Notes: generated from the sequence alone by a model not told the origin. 64,000 nt of DNA from Chitinophagaceae bacterium PMP191F (GCA_001302245.1 LGYU01000009.1:472744-536743); one strand, 5' to 3'. Shown: positions 1-9,267, counted from the first letter of the stretch. Made by a program: numbers and translations.

Positions 1-1182
1 AGCTGTTTGTACTTCTGCAGCTGTGAGTGTAGTTTCCATATCCAATAGCCCCGCTCTTTTCCTGATCTTGTTGATATCGCCAATAGCTGCGATAGTGTTG
101 CCATTGTGCAGATAGGCCTCTGCCCTGATAAAATAAAGTTCTGCCAGGCGCAGTACAATATCGTATTCGGATACCTGGTCTGATTCGTATACCTTGTATT
201 TATAAGGAATTGCATATGTATTACCACTTGCAGAAACGGTACGTATCCAGTTGTCTTTACGTAGATCACCATTCTCAAATCCATTCAATAATGTGGCGGA
301 TAATATAAATGCAGGTTTTGCCATAGTAGTGCTATAGCCAAAAATTCTCCCTTCCGCTGTATTGTATAAAGTACTGACAGGGTACATGGCGAAAATAATC
401 TCTGCGCTTTGTGCTATGAATACATTATTAAGGTTGTCTGGTAGGCTATATAGTCCTGAATCAATAACTGCAGAGCTGTAAACGATGGCATTGTTGTCAT
501 CCCCGCTAAACAGGCAAACCCTTGCCAGTAATGCAAGTGCTGCGGCTTTATTGGGTCTTATCCTGTTGGAAGGAACATCATTGTTGGCAGGATAGTTATT
601 TGATAACAATGATTGTGCACTTCGGAGATCTTCTGCAATTTGTCGGTATACAATAGATTTTGGTGAGCGTGGAAGATTGGCTGTTTTATCGGGATCTGCA
701 TCCAGTACTAATGGTACATCACCAAACATATTGACCAGATAAAAGTATACCAGGGAACGCATGAATTTACTTTCGCCTGCCAGTTGTGCCTTCATTGACT
801 TACTGACAGCATTGCTGGCAGTAAGTTTTTCCAGTACAAGGTTACATTGATAAATATAATTGTAACTGCTGGACCAGAATTCCTGTATTGTATTATCTCC
901 GGGCAAAAGTGCTACATTATAAAAGTAGTTGTCTGCGGTACTTATGTTTGTTTTTAAAACATCATCTGCATACAAACTTCCATATCTTGAAAGATAACCA
1001 TTGAGCAAAGAAAAACTGGTCATGCATTTCTGGTATAAACCTACCATGGCCGCTTCTGCACTTTGATCATTTGTGAAAAGTTTATTACCATCTATAGTGG
1101 TTTCTGGTGATGTATCTACCAGTTTGTTACAACCACATAGATATATTGTGACTATTAGTAAAAATGATATGGCGCCTTTCAT
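1..1182 (-). CDS. SusD/RagB-family nutrient-binding lipoprotein (3' end beyond the window)
   Basis: Reading the minus strand from an ATG at 1182 gives an open frame to the window edge, about 394 residues without a stop. It opens with a hydrophobic signal ending in a Leu-Cys-Gly-Cys lipobox (Cys18), then the SusD pattern: helical TPR-like stretches with a QLAGESKFMRSLVYFYLV-type segment near residue 130 and, toward the C-terminus, the YDIVLRLAELYFIRAEAY segment. SusD proteins are surface lipoproteins that form the lid over a SusC barrel and capture substrate. The ATG overlaps the stop of the upstream SusC gene (ATGA), which implies translational coupling. It is the last visible gene of a sigma-FecR-SusC-SusD set. 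The substrate cannot be told from the sequence, and the last 100 or so residues are missing. Confidence 0.93.
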   Translation of the reverse strand, partial: MKGAISFLLIVTIYLCGCNKLVDTSPETTIDGNKLFTNDQSAEAAMVGLYQKCMTSFSLLNGYLSRYGSLYADDVLKTNISTADNYFYNVALLPGDNTIQEFWSSSYNYIYQCNLVLEKLTASNAVSKSMKAQLAGESKFMRSLVYFYLVNMFGDVPLVLDADPDKTANLPRSPKSIVYRQIAEDLRSAQSLLSNNYPANNDVPSNRIRPNKAAALALLARVCLFSGDDNNAIVYSSAVIDSGLYSLPDNLNNVFIAQSAEIIFAMYPVSTLYNTAEGRIFGYSTTMAKPAFILSATLLNGFENGDLRKDNWIRTVSASGNTYAIPYKYKVYESDQVSEYDIVLRLAELYFIRAEAYLHNGNTIAAIGDINKIRKRAGLLDMETTLTAAEVQTA

Positions 1183-4100
1183 TTGAAAATGATTTTTAAA
1201 CCTGCAGAGTAACGTTTTAATACGGGTAATCCTGAAGGGTTCTGAGTGGCGGGGTCTGCTCCTTTGTACCGGGTAAAGGTGACTGCATTTTCGGCTAATA
1301 GATATAACTTATATTGAAATGCGTCTTTATCGTGAGAAGAGGAGGGGTGAAGGGTGTATGACAGACAAATGTTCTTTAACCTGATGTAAGAAGCATCCAC
1401 AAGATGCAGACTGCTATTGCGTGCCAGGTCCCATGCTTTGGACGCGTCAGTACCTGCGGTGGCCGAAAGTTTCTGGAATTTTGTATTGTCGCCTGGTTTT
1501 TGCCATCTGTCAAGAAAATCAACTGGGATATTGGATATGCCATTAGAAGTATACCTTCCCGGCATATAGTTCAGCAACGTATTTATTCCTTGTTGGTTAC
1601 AAAATTCCCAGCAAAAGTCTAATATGAAGTTTCTGGCAGTAACAGAACCGCGTAAGCTACCATACCATTTAGGTGCTTTGTCTCCGTAGCTGATATAGTC
1701 TGCTGAATTATATAGGGTATTGTTATCCTTGTCTTTTACTTCAAATAAACCGGTTTGCTGGTTAAGGCCCTTAAATTCATAACCTCGTTGAACAGAAACA
1801 GATTCTCCTGTTCTCAGGGTATTTGCGTAAAGGGATTGCTCAAGTCCTGGAAATGATACCAGTCTGTTAACCGGAATAGTGCCTGTTAGAGCAATAGTCC
1901 AATGATATTTTTTGTTTGGATCTGATTGCTTTTCGATCCCATATTCAATTCCTTTATTCAGAATACTTACATCGGTATTTTTTGCCCTGATATTGCCAAA
2001 TCCTGTTTGGGTAGTAATGCTTTGTGATAACAATTGATTGAAAGATGTATTGTAGAAATAGCTAAATGTAAAAGACCATTTATGATCTAAAAGTAATTCA
2101 ATTGCAAGTTCTAACTTTTTACATAATTCCCATTTGTAATTATTATTATATTGACCCGAGGGTGCAAAGCCACTAATGCCGCCGTAGCTGCGTTGACTTA
2201 CTACCTGATTCCATATGTCCAGATACATATAGTCACCGATCTGGTCATTACCTGTAATGCCATAGCTGGTACGCAATTTGGCCAGGGTGATCCACGCCGG
2301 CATATGTAAGAATTTCTCTCTGGAAAGTATCCATGCAAAACCAGTAGCACCAAAATTCCCATACCGGTTTCCTTTGCCATATCGTGAAGAACCGTCACGT
2401 CTGCCGGTGAGATTCAGAATATATTTGTTTTTATATTCAATATGCATAGCGCCAAAAATACCGGCATATTTATAGTCTGTAATGCTGTTAATGCTTTTGG
2501 TTTCCTGTGCTGTTGAAGGTATACCTAATAAAACGTCTGATGTAAAACCTGAGTATTGGGTTTGATGGCTGTTTGCGGATTGTTTTGTAACAGTAGTTCC
2601 CCCTAATAGTAAAAAATTCCAATGATGGAATTTGAATAACTTTTCTGCAGTTAGTTCAAACAGATAATTTTTGATAAAGTTAGATGCATCAGCAGTACTG
2701 CCTGTGGGTTGTGTTGCTGGGTTTTGTGCTGCAATCGGAAAGATAGAGCGTTCATCCACATTCAATAAATTCAGGCCCACGTTGGTCTTAATAGTGAAAT
2801 TATTCCAGGGTGTATAATGTAGTTTCAGATTGCAAAGTGTATTTTCAATATCAGCTCGGTAGCTATATAGCAGATAGGCGTAAGGGTTAAAAATAGATGC
2901 AGGCCAGATCAGTTTACTGTTTGAGTCTAATAATGCAGGTGCATTGGGAGGTAAGAGGCGTGCTTGAAAAAAATTAGTGGTAGCTATGGAGTTGGAGCGT
3001 CCTGATGTGTACATACCTGTAAGGCTGGCAAACAGTTTTTTATTTTTAGATTGTTGGGTTATATTGCCGCGTACAAAAACATCGCGATCAAAATAATTTT
3101 TGCCGGGAAGGTTGCCGGGGAATATGGAACCTTCCCGGTAATATCCAAGGTCAAGATGATAGCTCAGGATATCAGACCATCCGGCAATGCTTGTATGGGC
3201 ATTGGTTGTAGCAGCGGTACCACCCATAAATAATTTTGTATAATCATTATCATTCGTACTGCTCCATGTTGTAAGATCGGGTGCATTCAGTGCTGTAATG
3301 GCCTGCTTGTCGTTACTGATGGCTTCTTTTCTCATGGCCGTATATTGGGCTGCGTTCATCAGTTTATCGTAGAATGGTGCCCGCGCAATGCCCTGAAATA
3401 CAGTAGCAGAAACGGAAGGAGTGGTTGACCTGGCTTTTTGTGTTTCTATCAGTACAACACCATTTGCACCGCGCGATCCATAAATAGCTGTAGCATCAGC
3501 ATCTTTTAATATTACTATGGACTCGATATCATCCATATTGATAAACCGCAATTGCGAAAGCCCGGATATTGCTCCAATTGCAGAGGGATCTCCTGCTATA
3601 GATGCAAGTTGTGTAATAATAGAGGAGGTAGAAGGTAAAGGTACCCCATCTACAACAATCAGCGGTGAGTTGGATGGTAGTTGTACTGTAGAGCTAAAAA
3701 GTCCAATACGTGTTTCTCCTCTGATTTGCATATTGGAGGTTGCGCCATAACTGCCATTGGAGCGTTTTACAAACATGCCCGGTACAATACCAGAAAGATT
3801 ATCAGTGAGACTTCTGCCGGGTTGTTGTCCCATATCATTGCGTGAAATAACTGTAACGCTGCCGGTATTGTTAACTTTTGATACCGGAACATAGGTTGCC
3901 GTGGTAATGGCGGCTTCCATTACAGATGCTGCCCGGTTCATCTTAATATCCGTAGCAATATTCCTGATGCTTACCGTTTGTGGTTCACAGCTAACGCAGG
4001 TAACACGTATCGCACTCATGCCGGTGGTATCAGGAATGATAAAAATACCGGAATGATTGGTGATGGTGATATTTCTATTATTAGATGAAATGGTGGCGCC

Positions 4101-4496
4101 GGCAATAGGATCATTGTTGGCATCTGTTACTTTTCCGGTAACGGAATGCCTGATGCTTTCAGGTTCTGTTTTGTCGGTTGTTGATCTATGATACACGAGC
4201 AGGTTATTGCTGATCATTTTATACTCAAGCGGTCTGTCAGAAAAAATGCTGTCCAATACCCGCTCAACGGGCCAGTTGATGACATGTATCGTAACTCTTT
4301 TAGCGTTTTGGAGATCTTCTTTGTTATAACGCAGGGATATGCCTGCCTTATCCCTGATAATTTTAAGGGCGCTATCCAGTGTCGTATTTCTGATGTCTGC
4401 AGTTATTGTAAGCGGGTTTTGCTGAGCAGTTGCAGTTAGTACCTGTGCAAATTGAAGTAGCATCACCAGCAATGTAAGCCTGCTATAAGCCAACAT
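1179..4496 (-). CDS. SusC/RagA-family TonB-linked outer membrane transporter with N-terminal STN signalling domain
   Basis: 1105 residues. A signal peptide (about 1-25) is followed by an STN (secretin/TonB N-terminal) domain at about 28-105, a carboxypeptidase-regulatory-like beta domain at about 115-200, a plug (about 210-355) with the SusC motifs PLIVVDGVPL and DIESIVILKDADATAIYGSRGANGVV, and a long beta-barrel. SusC proteins import substrates energised by TonB-ExbBD. The STN extension marks transporters that signal inward to a FecR anti-sigma factor, and such a FecR and sigma factor lie directly upstream (4887-6793). The stop overlaps the SusD start. Expression is probably driven by the neighbouring ECF sigma from the 385-base gap at 4502-4886. 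The substrate is unknown. Confidence 0.95.
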   Translation of the reverse strand: MLAYSRLTLLVMLLQFAQVLTATAQQNPLTITADIRNTTLDSALKIIRDKAGISLRYNKEDLQNAKRVTIHVINWPVERVLDSIFSDRPLEYKMISNNLLVYHRSTTDKTEPESIRHSVTGKVTDANNDPIAGATISSNNRNITITNHSGIFIIPDTTGMSAIRVTCVSCEPQTVSIRNIATDIKMNRAASVMEAAITTATYVPVSKVNNTGSVTVISRNDMGQQPGRSLTDNLSGIVPGMFVKRSNGSYGATSNMQIRGETRIGLFSSTVQLPSNSPLIVVDGVPLPSTSSIITQLASIAGDPSAIGAISGLSQLRFINMDDIESIVILKDADATAIYGSRGANGVVLIETQKARSTTPSVSATVFQGIARAPFYDKLMNAAQYTAMRKEAISNDKQAITALNAPDLTTWSSTNDNDYTKLFMGGTAATTNAHTSIAGWSDILSYHLDLGYYREGSIFPGNLPGKNYFDRDVFVRGNITQQSKNKKLFASLTGMYTSGRSNSIATTNFFQARLLPPNAPALLDSNSKLIWPASIFNPYAYLLYSYRADIENTLCNLKLHYTPWNNFTIKTNVGLNLLNVDERSIFPIAAQNPATQPTGSTADASNFIKNYLFELTAEKLFKFHHWNFLLLGGTTVTKQSANSHQTQYSGFTSDVLLGIPSTAQETKSINSITDYKYAGIFGAMHIEYKNKYILNLTGRRDGSSRYGKGNRYGNFGATGFAWILSREKFLHMPAWITLAKLRTSYGITGNDQIGDYMYLDIWNQVVSQRSYGGISGFAPSGQYNNNYKWELCKKLELAIELLLDHKWSFTFSYFYNTSFNQLLSQSITTQTGFGNIRAKNTDVSILNKGIEYGIEKQSDPNKKYHWTIALTGTIPVNRLVSFPGLEQSLYANTLRTGESVSVQRGYEFKGLNQQTGLFEVKDKDNNTLYNSADYISYGDKAPKWYGSLRGSVTARNFILDFCWEFCNQQGINTLLNYMPGRYTSNGISNIPVDFLDRWQKPGDNTKFQKLSATAGTDASKAWDLARNSSLHLVDASYIRLKNICLSYTLHPSSSHDKDAFQYKLYLLAENAVTFTRYKGADPATQNPSGLPVLKRYSAGLKIIFK

Positions 4497-4501
4497 TGTA
4501 A

Positions 4502-4886
4502 AAATTATTTTAGATAAATAATTTTATTTCCTTGATGTGGTATACCCATATAAACAGTTTATCGTATAACAGATCCTGTTGCAGATGCCTGTTTATAACT
4601 ATTAATAGGAAAAGGTTTGGAATGCAATAGTTGTCCGGACTATTGCAGGTGATGCAAAAAAACGAAATGTTTAGCTGAAGGTAGCTATTTTGTGTAAGAA
4701 TGTCAATAGAATAGTTACCCCTTCTGTAAGATATCGGTTATAATTGCATGTTATAAAATAAGGGATATCCCTTAGGGATAGCTTTCTTTATTTTACGCAA
4801 TTCTCTGATCCGTAATTTTACAGAAAGGGCAGATAATGCTTTCCGGATACTGGAATCAGGATAGGCAGGGAGTACAAAATGTCGTT
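4502..4886. other. Intergenic region between fecR-like and susC-like genes, with a perfect 14-bp palindrome
   Basis: This 385-base gap should contain the sigma-dependent promoter of the STN-SusC gene. The only clear structure is the perfect palindrome AAGGGATATCCCTT at 4760-4773, followed at once by another AGGGATA. On the minus strand, just after the FecR stop, a 45-codon stretch (about 4752-4886) reads like protein and ends in a TAA, but it has no start codon, so no gene is called. No tRNA or terminator with a T-run was seen. Confidence 0.4.
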
Positions 4887-6119
4887 TTATTTACTGATAA
4901 TTACTTCATTTCCATTTATCTTATAATGGAAATTTTTTTCATCGATACTTAATACCTGCATAAATGTGTTTAGCGACTGCTTTCTATCGAAAGCTGAAAG
5001 ATGGATACCTTCTTTTAAAAAATACCCATTGTCTTTAAAAACAGCTTTTACATCATACCATCGTTCAGCCTGTTGCATAATGGTTCTCAGATCTTCACCG
5101 TCAAAAGTGAAGAATCCGTTTTTCCAGGCAATAACCTTGTCGGTGTTAACATACTGAGGGGGTAGCAGCAGGTCTGTATTTTTCTGAAATACAGACTGCT
5201 GTCCCGGGCGCAACAGGTATTCCTGTTTGCCGCTGCTTACTTTCAGTGAACCATTGAGCAGGGTGGTTTTTACCCTTGTCTCATTGTCATAAACGCTGAT
5301 GTTGAATGTAGTGCCCAGCACAATATTCCTCACTCCCCGGGTTATTACCACAAAGGGTCTGTTGGTCTTATCATGCTTTATATCAAAAAAAGCCTCACCT
5401 TTTACCAAGGTTACCTCCCTGGTATTGCCATCAAAGGATGCCGGATAATTGATAGAAGACTCCGCGTTGAGATACACCATACTGCTGTCGGAGAGCATTA
5501 AGGCGTAAGTACCTCCGCGGGGTACCATCAGTGAATTATTGAAGGGTGCTTCATTTTTACTGTTAGGATTGGTCTGATAGGCTATCTGCCCTGTACCTGT
5601 ACGGAGCACCCGGGTATTACCTTGTTGGGCAAATTGCCCGTTGGGAACCGTATCGAGCCGAATGGCGATATTTTCAGAAAGCACCAGTGTTGCCCGCCCT
5701 CCCCCGTGAGCGGACAACGTACCTGATGCAGGAAAAGAAGGTTGATGGGCCGGTGAAAACCAATGATATAATATACTTGCCAATGCAACCAGGCATGCCG
5801 CAATGGCTATTTTGTAGCCGGTATGCATCCGTGGTTTGCGGCGAAGCTGATAATGTTCAATGTATTGCTGCTGCTGTTCCAGTTGTTCCAGCCGCTGTTT
5901 GTTTTTTTCCAGGAAGGCAGACCATGATCCCAGTTTTGCCGGTTTGTCTGCTGCCATCATGCGCATCAGTTCGCTATCAATTCGGATATCTTTCAGATAT
6001 TCGTTCTGATTGATGAACGTATCGTAAGTCTGCTTCTCATCATTGCTCAGAGAGATACCTGCTGACATATTGCAGATGGCTGAGGCCAGAATGTCGGAAT
6101 GTATTTTCTCCTGTTGCAT
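4887..6119 (-). CDS. FecR-family anti-sigma factor
   Basis: 410 residues. A cytoplasmic N-terminal part (about 1-100) is followed by one transmembrane helix at about 102-123, a periplasmic FecR beta domain (about 180-285, containing GEAFFDIKHDKTNRPFVV and VLGTTFNISVYDNE) and a C-terminal DUF4974-type domain (about 335-410, FDGEDLRTIMQQAERWYDV). In this family the periplasmic part contacts the STN domain of the partner SusC and the cytoplasmic part holds or activates the ECF sigma factor. The sigma gene lies 59 bases upstream and the STN-SusC gene downstream, the standard order. FecR is firm from the motifs; its partnership with these neighbours is inferred from position. Confidence 0.95.
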   Translation of the reverse strand: MQQEKIHSDILASAICNMSAGISLSNDEKQTYDTFINQNEYLKDIRIDSELMRMMAADKPAKLGSWSAFLEKNKQRLEQLEQQQQYIEHYQLRRKPRMHTGYKIAIAACLVALASILYHWFSPAHQPSFPASGTLSAHGGGRATLVLSENIAIRLDTVPNGQFAQQGNTRVLRTGTGQIAYQTNPNSKNEAPFNNSLMVPRGGTYALMLSDSSMVYLNAESSINYPASFDGNTREVTLVKGEAFFDIKHDKTNRPFVVITRGVRNIVLGTTFNISVYDNETRVKTTLLNGSLKVSSGKQEYLLRPGQQSVFQKNTDLLLPPQYVNTDKVIAWKNGFFTFDGEDLRTIMQQAERWYDVKAVFKDNGYFLKEGIHLSAFDRKQSLNTFMQVLSIDEKNFHYKINGNEVIISK

Positions 6120-6178
6120 GAAAACTCTTTTAAATGATAGGATGGTTTAATGGTCATTGATATCTGAATGCAGCCCGT

Positions 6179-6793
6179 TTACATTAATAGTGGTGGTGCT
6201 ACACTGATACAAAAGGCAACCAGGTTGATCAAAATATCTCCTATTTCATGTTCTGCCAGGTACATTTTCAGCAGGTATCTGAGTTTGTGAAAAGCTTTAT
6301 GTTTTTGATTTTTTACAGATGCTTCTGTTGTGTTCAACAAACCGGCTATCTTATTCAACTTAGGGTTTTCCCTGTACACAAGATCTATAATAGCCTGTTG
6401 TTGGTCGGGCAGGGTTTTAATGGCTTCTTCCAGTGCCAGCATCAGTTCATTAACAGATATCTGCTGTATTACCATTGATTCTTCTGAAGGGATATGGCCG
6501 GTATAGAGAGCTATCGTTTCTTTCAGCCTGGCTTCGTATGAAGCGTTGGACAAGCAGGTTGTTCTGGCTATTTTATATAAATAAGCTTTCAGGTTACTTT
6601 CAATGTGTTCCCTGTTCAGCCACAATTTCAACATTACATCGTTCATGATGTCATCTGCAGCGAGGTTACTGCGGGTAAACCTCAGTGCAAATGATCTTAT
6701 TGCATGACCGTACTCGTTGTACACCTGGGTAAATGCTGATTCATTACCTTTTTTCAACTCCTCAAGCAGTTCTGTTTGAGTGAATTCCCGCAT
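6179..6793 (-). CDS. ECF RNA polymerase sigma factor (FecI-like, Bacteroidota type)
   Basis: 204 residues. A sigma-70 region 2 occupies about 20-95 (YNEYGHAIRSFALRFTRS, then DDIMNDVMLKLWLNRE) and region 4 about 125-180 (LPDQQQAIIDLVYRENPKLNKIAGLLNTTEASVKNQ, the helix-turn-helix). It is somewhat longer than typical, with a hydrophobic C-terminal tail (ILINLVAFCISVAPPLLM) that is unusual for a soluble sigma factor and might anchor it or contact FecR. It is followed by fecR and the STN-SusC/SusD pair, so it is predicted to switch on that transporter when substrate binds. The Bacteroidota ECF subfamily and the HTH are clear; target promoters are not identified. Confidence 0.95.
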   Translation of the reverse strand: MREFTQTELLEELKKGNESAFTQVYNEYGHAIRSFALRFTRSNLAADDIMNDVMLKLWLNREHIESNLKAYLYKIARTTCLSNASYEARLKETIALYTGHIPSEESMVIQQISVNELMLALEEAIKTLPDQQQAIIDLVYRENPKLNKIAGLLNTTEASVKNQKHKAFHKLRYLLKMYLAEHEIGDILINLVAFCISVAPPLLM

Positions 6794-7133
6794 GAAAAAC
6801 GATATTTAATGGTCCCGTACAAGCTGTGCCTTGTGCAGTAATGTGGTGGTGTTACCAAGGTGCTCTATAATAAAGAGCAGAAAAACTGCATTTGGTTAGC
6901 CGGAAATAATAACTTTTTTTCAAAAAACATTTTTTATCGACTTTTAGCTTGATAATGAATGAACTGTGGAGAGATGTTGCCAGGAAAATATATAAATTAA
7001 GTAACAGACTGCCCGGATACCGGTAGAGGTTGCATACCAGCAGATCATATTGTACCTGTCTGTACCGGACACCTGACAAATTTAATGAAACACCGGGCAT
7101 CTTTACAAAATGCCATAAATTTATCAACCTGCT
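6794..7133. promoter_or_regulatory. Divergent intergenic region between an ECF sigma gene and pncB
   Basis: 340 bases, AT-rich, that must hold promoters for both flanking genes. No convincing TAnnTTTG/TTTG pair was found. A small hairpin (GCTCT/AGAGC, 6862-6878) and a 23-codon ORF on the plus strand at 6955-7026 are present but neither can be supported as functional. Confidence 0.3.
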
Positions 7134-8312
7134 ATGCAAACAAATCCTATCGTTTCAATACTGGACAATGATTTTTACAAATTTACCATGCAACAGGGCG
7201 TCATTCGCCTGTTTCCGTATGCCAAAGCGCGTTATGCCTTTATTAACCGGGGCAAACATCGATTTCCGCCGGGATTTGGAGCAATGCTCCGCAAAGCGGT
7301 AGATGCAATGGCATCCCTGCAACTTACCCGTGAAGAAAAGCAATTCCTGAAGCTCACCTGTTCCTACCTGGACCCTGTTTATCTTGATTTCCTGGAAGGG
7401 TACCGGTATCAACCTGAAGAAGTATTTATTGAACAGGAGGGTGATCAGCTGGAAGTACGGGTGGAAGGTTTATGGTATCGGACCATTCTGTGGGAGGTTC
7501 CGTTGATGGCGCTTATATGTGAGTTGTATTATATTATGTACGACCTGGCTCGTGTAGGTGATGAAGCAGTATTGGAAAGAACCCGTAAAAAAATAAGTCA
7601 TTATCATGTCCTGGGCGTTACTGTGGCCGAATTTGGTACGCGGCGCCGCTACTCATACCAGGTACACAGGCTGGTATTGCAGGCATTGAAGCAATACGGA
7701 ACCGGTTCTTTTATCGGCACCAGCAATATGCATCTGGCCATGCAGTATAATACAAAACCCATCGGCACACATGCACATGAATGGTTCATGTTCCATGCTG
7801 CCCGTTATGGTTTTAAAATGGCCAACGCATCAGGACTGGAAAATTGGGTACGGGTATTTCGCGGCGATCTGGGTATAGCATTGTCCGACACGTATACAAC
7901 TGATGTGTTTTTCAGCCAGTTTGATAAAATGTTTTCCAAGTTATTTGATGGCGTGCGGCATGATAGTGGTGACCCGCTAATTTTTGCAGATAAAGTGATT
8001 GCGCACTATAAATCGATGGGGATTGATCCGCGTAGCAAGACGATTATTTTCTCCGACGGATTGAATGATGAAAAAGTGACCCGTATTGCCGGGTATTGTT
8101 CCGGGAAGATCGGGATGTCGTTTGGTATTGGTACAAATCTCACTAATGATGCGGGACCTGCACCGATGAATATTGTTATAAAAATGACAGAAACCTGTCC
8201 GCACAACGGAGAATGGATCAGTGTGGTAAAACTGTCGGATGAACCAGGAAAATACACCGGTAATGAAAAGATGATTGGATTGGCTAAAACTATACTGGGT
8301 ATTGAAGAGTAG
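7134..8312 (+). CDS. pncB: Nicotinate phosphoribosyltransferase
   Basis: 392 residues, full length for bacterial PncB (about 390-400). The enzyme converts nicotinate, PRPP and ATP to nicotinate mononucleotide in the Preiss-Handler NAD salvage pathway, in the cytoplasm. Diagnostic stretches are DNDFYKFTMQQ near the N-terminus, EFGTRRRYSYQVH (about 166-178), GTSNMHLA, GTHAHEWFMFHAARYG (about 211-226) containing the His that is transiently phosphorylated in the family, and GVRHDSGDP plus IIFSDGLN and SFGIGTNLTND for ribose-phosphate binding. It ends 12 bases before the convergent SRPBCC gene. The ATG at 7134 gives the canonical N-terminus. It is monocistronic as far as can be seen, and no NAD-type regulator lies nearby. 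Confidence 0.97.
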   Translation: MQTNPIVSILDNDFYKFTMQQGVIRLFPYAKARYAFINRGKHRFPPGFGAMLRKAVDAMASLQLTREEKQFLKLTCSYLDPVYLDFLEGYRYQPEEVFIEQEGDQLEVRVEGLWYRTILWEVPLMALICELYYIMYDLARVGDEAVLERTRKKISHYHVLGVTVAEFGTRRRYSYQVHRLVLQALKQYGTGSFIGTSNMHLAMQYNTKPIGTHAHEWFMFHAARYGFKMANASGLENWVRVFRGDLGIALSDTYTTDVFFSQFDKMFSKLFDGVRHDSGDPLIFADKVIAHYKSMGIDPRSKTIIFSDGLNDEKVTRIAGYCSGKIGMSFGIGTNLTNDAGPAPMNIVIKMTETCPHNGEWISVVKLSDEPGKYTGNEKMIGLAKTILGIEE

Positions 8313-8324
8313 CGCTGGAGCTTT

Positions 8325-8777
8325 TTAATTGCTGGGATGTTCAAGATGGTATTTAAGATCATTGAGCCGTTGCTGCACATTGTTTTGCAGATTGCTCTTT
8401 ATAAACGGTGCTGCAAGATTGAAAGGAAAACGGAGTGAAAAGGAATATAGGAAATAAATTTCTGTACTGGCAGTTGTAAGTTCCTTAAATGTCCACGAAC
8501 CCATAAATGAACGGAACATATAAGGTCCGCTGATCATTTTTATAGCTGTTACACGCGGTCTGTTGAATGAAACATATTCTGTTACCATGCCCAACCCGTT
8601 CCTGGCTACACAATAAGCTTTTACGCCTTTACCTGCTTCCATTGCCCCATCGGTTAATTCAGCCTTTTTCAGAAAAGTATCCCACTGAAGTCTTTTAGTA
8701 TAATCCTGCGTGTAGTCAAATGCGGCTGTGTTGCTACATTTGATAACAATGGTGCAGGTAAATTTTATGTTACTCAT
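8325..8777 (-). CDS. SRPBCC-family (START/polyketide cyclase-like) protein
   Basis: 150 residues with the SRPBCC lipid-binding layout: an N-terminal beta strand (IKFTCTIVIKCSNTAAFDYTQDYTKRLQWD, in which the helix-strand break and the conserved Trp sit), a central beta sheet (GKGVKAYCVARNG, VTEYVSFNRPRVTAIKMISGPYMFRSFMGSWTFKEL) and a long C-terminal helix from about 120. Proteins of this fold bind hydrophobic ligands or act as cyclases/dehydratases; the ligand cannot be predicted here. It is convergent with pncB (12-base gap) and divergent from the small membrane gene at 8854. It has no signal peptide, so it is probably cytoplasmic. Confidence 0.75.
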   Translation of the reverse strand: MSNIKFTCTIVIKCSNTAAFDYTQDYTKRLQWDTFLKKAELTDGAMEAGKGVKAYCVARNGLGMVTEYVSFNRPRVTAIKMISGPYMFRSFMGSWTFKELTTASTEIYFLYSFSLRFPFNLAAPFIKSNLQNNVQQRLNDLKYHLEHPSN

Positions 8778-8853
8778 TGGATGGCAGGTATATGGTAAAG
8801 TTACAGCAGGGTTGGCACAACTTTTTTACTATTTGCCTGAAATATCAGTTATT

Positions 8854-9066
8854 ATGAAGGTTGCAGGAATTATACTCATCATTATCGGCATTGCGATGCT
8901 GGTATTCAGAAGCATTCATTTTACACAGGAGAAAAAAGTAATTGATCTGGGGCCGGTTGAAGTAAACAAGAAAGAGCATAAAACAATAGGCTGGCCGATG
9001 TATGCAGGTGGCATTGCTGTAGTAGCCGGTGTAGTAATGGTATTGGCTGACAGGAAAAGATCCTGA
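8854..9066 (+). CDS. Small two-helix membrane protein, function unknown
   Basis: The frame is open from 8728, but the preferred start is the ATG at 8854. It avoids overlap with the divergent SRPBCC gene and begins directly with a membrane helix (MKVAGIILIIIGIAMLVF). The 70-residue product has a second helix near the C-terminus (YAGGIAVVAGVVMVLAD) joined by a charged loop (VIDLGPVEVNKKEHKTI). Proteins of this size and topology are common and uncharacterised in Bacteroidota. A rho-independent terminator at 9099-9136 closes the unit. No function is claimed. Confidence 0.65.
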   Translation: MKVAGIILIIIGIAMLVFRSIHFTQEKKVIDLGPVEVNKKEHKTIGWPMYAGGIAVVAGVVMVLADRKRS

Positions 9067-9098
9067 TTGGCAGTTTTACCCTCCCGTATCTTATGTAT

Positions 9099-9136
9099 AT
9101 GCAGGAGCTTTTTAGTAAGCATCCTGCATTTTTTTT
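9099..9136 (+). terminator. Rho-independent terminator after the small membrane protein gene
   Basis: An 8-bp perfect stem ATGCAGGA/TCCTGCAT (9099-9106 with 9122-9129) has an inner GCTT/AAGC extension and is followed by eight T residues (9129-9136). It lies 33 bases after the stop of the gene at 8854-9066. Confidence 0.85.
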
Positions 9137-9210
9137 AATAGTTGTGTTATACTTTCCCGTTTTAAAACAGATTATTCCCGTTCTGGTAAATTGCTGCCAG
9201 TCAATGTTTT

Positions 9211-9267
9211 ACCATACACCCCTGTATTTTAAATAAAATATGTATGAAACCATACACAACAGGGTGT
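9211..9267. promoter_or_regulatory. Direct and inverted repeats upstream of the receiver-domain gene (possible operator)
   Basis: ACCATACAC occurs twice (9211-9219 and 9249-9257), and ACACCCCTGT at 9216-9225 is mirrored by ACAGGGTGT at 9259-9267 with one bulged base. GTATG/CATAC inside makes a small nested hairpin. This lies in the 228-base gap between a terminator and the gene at 9365, so it may be a regulator-binding site or part of a 5' UTR structure. No promoter box is evident. Function is inference only. Confidence 0.4.
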
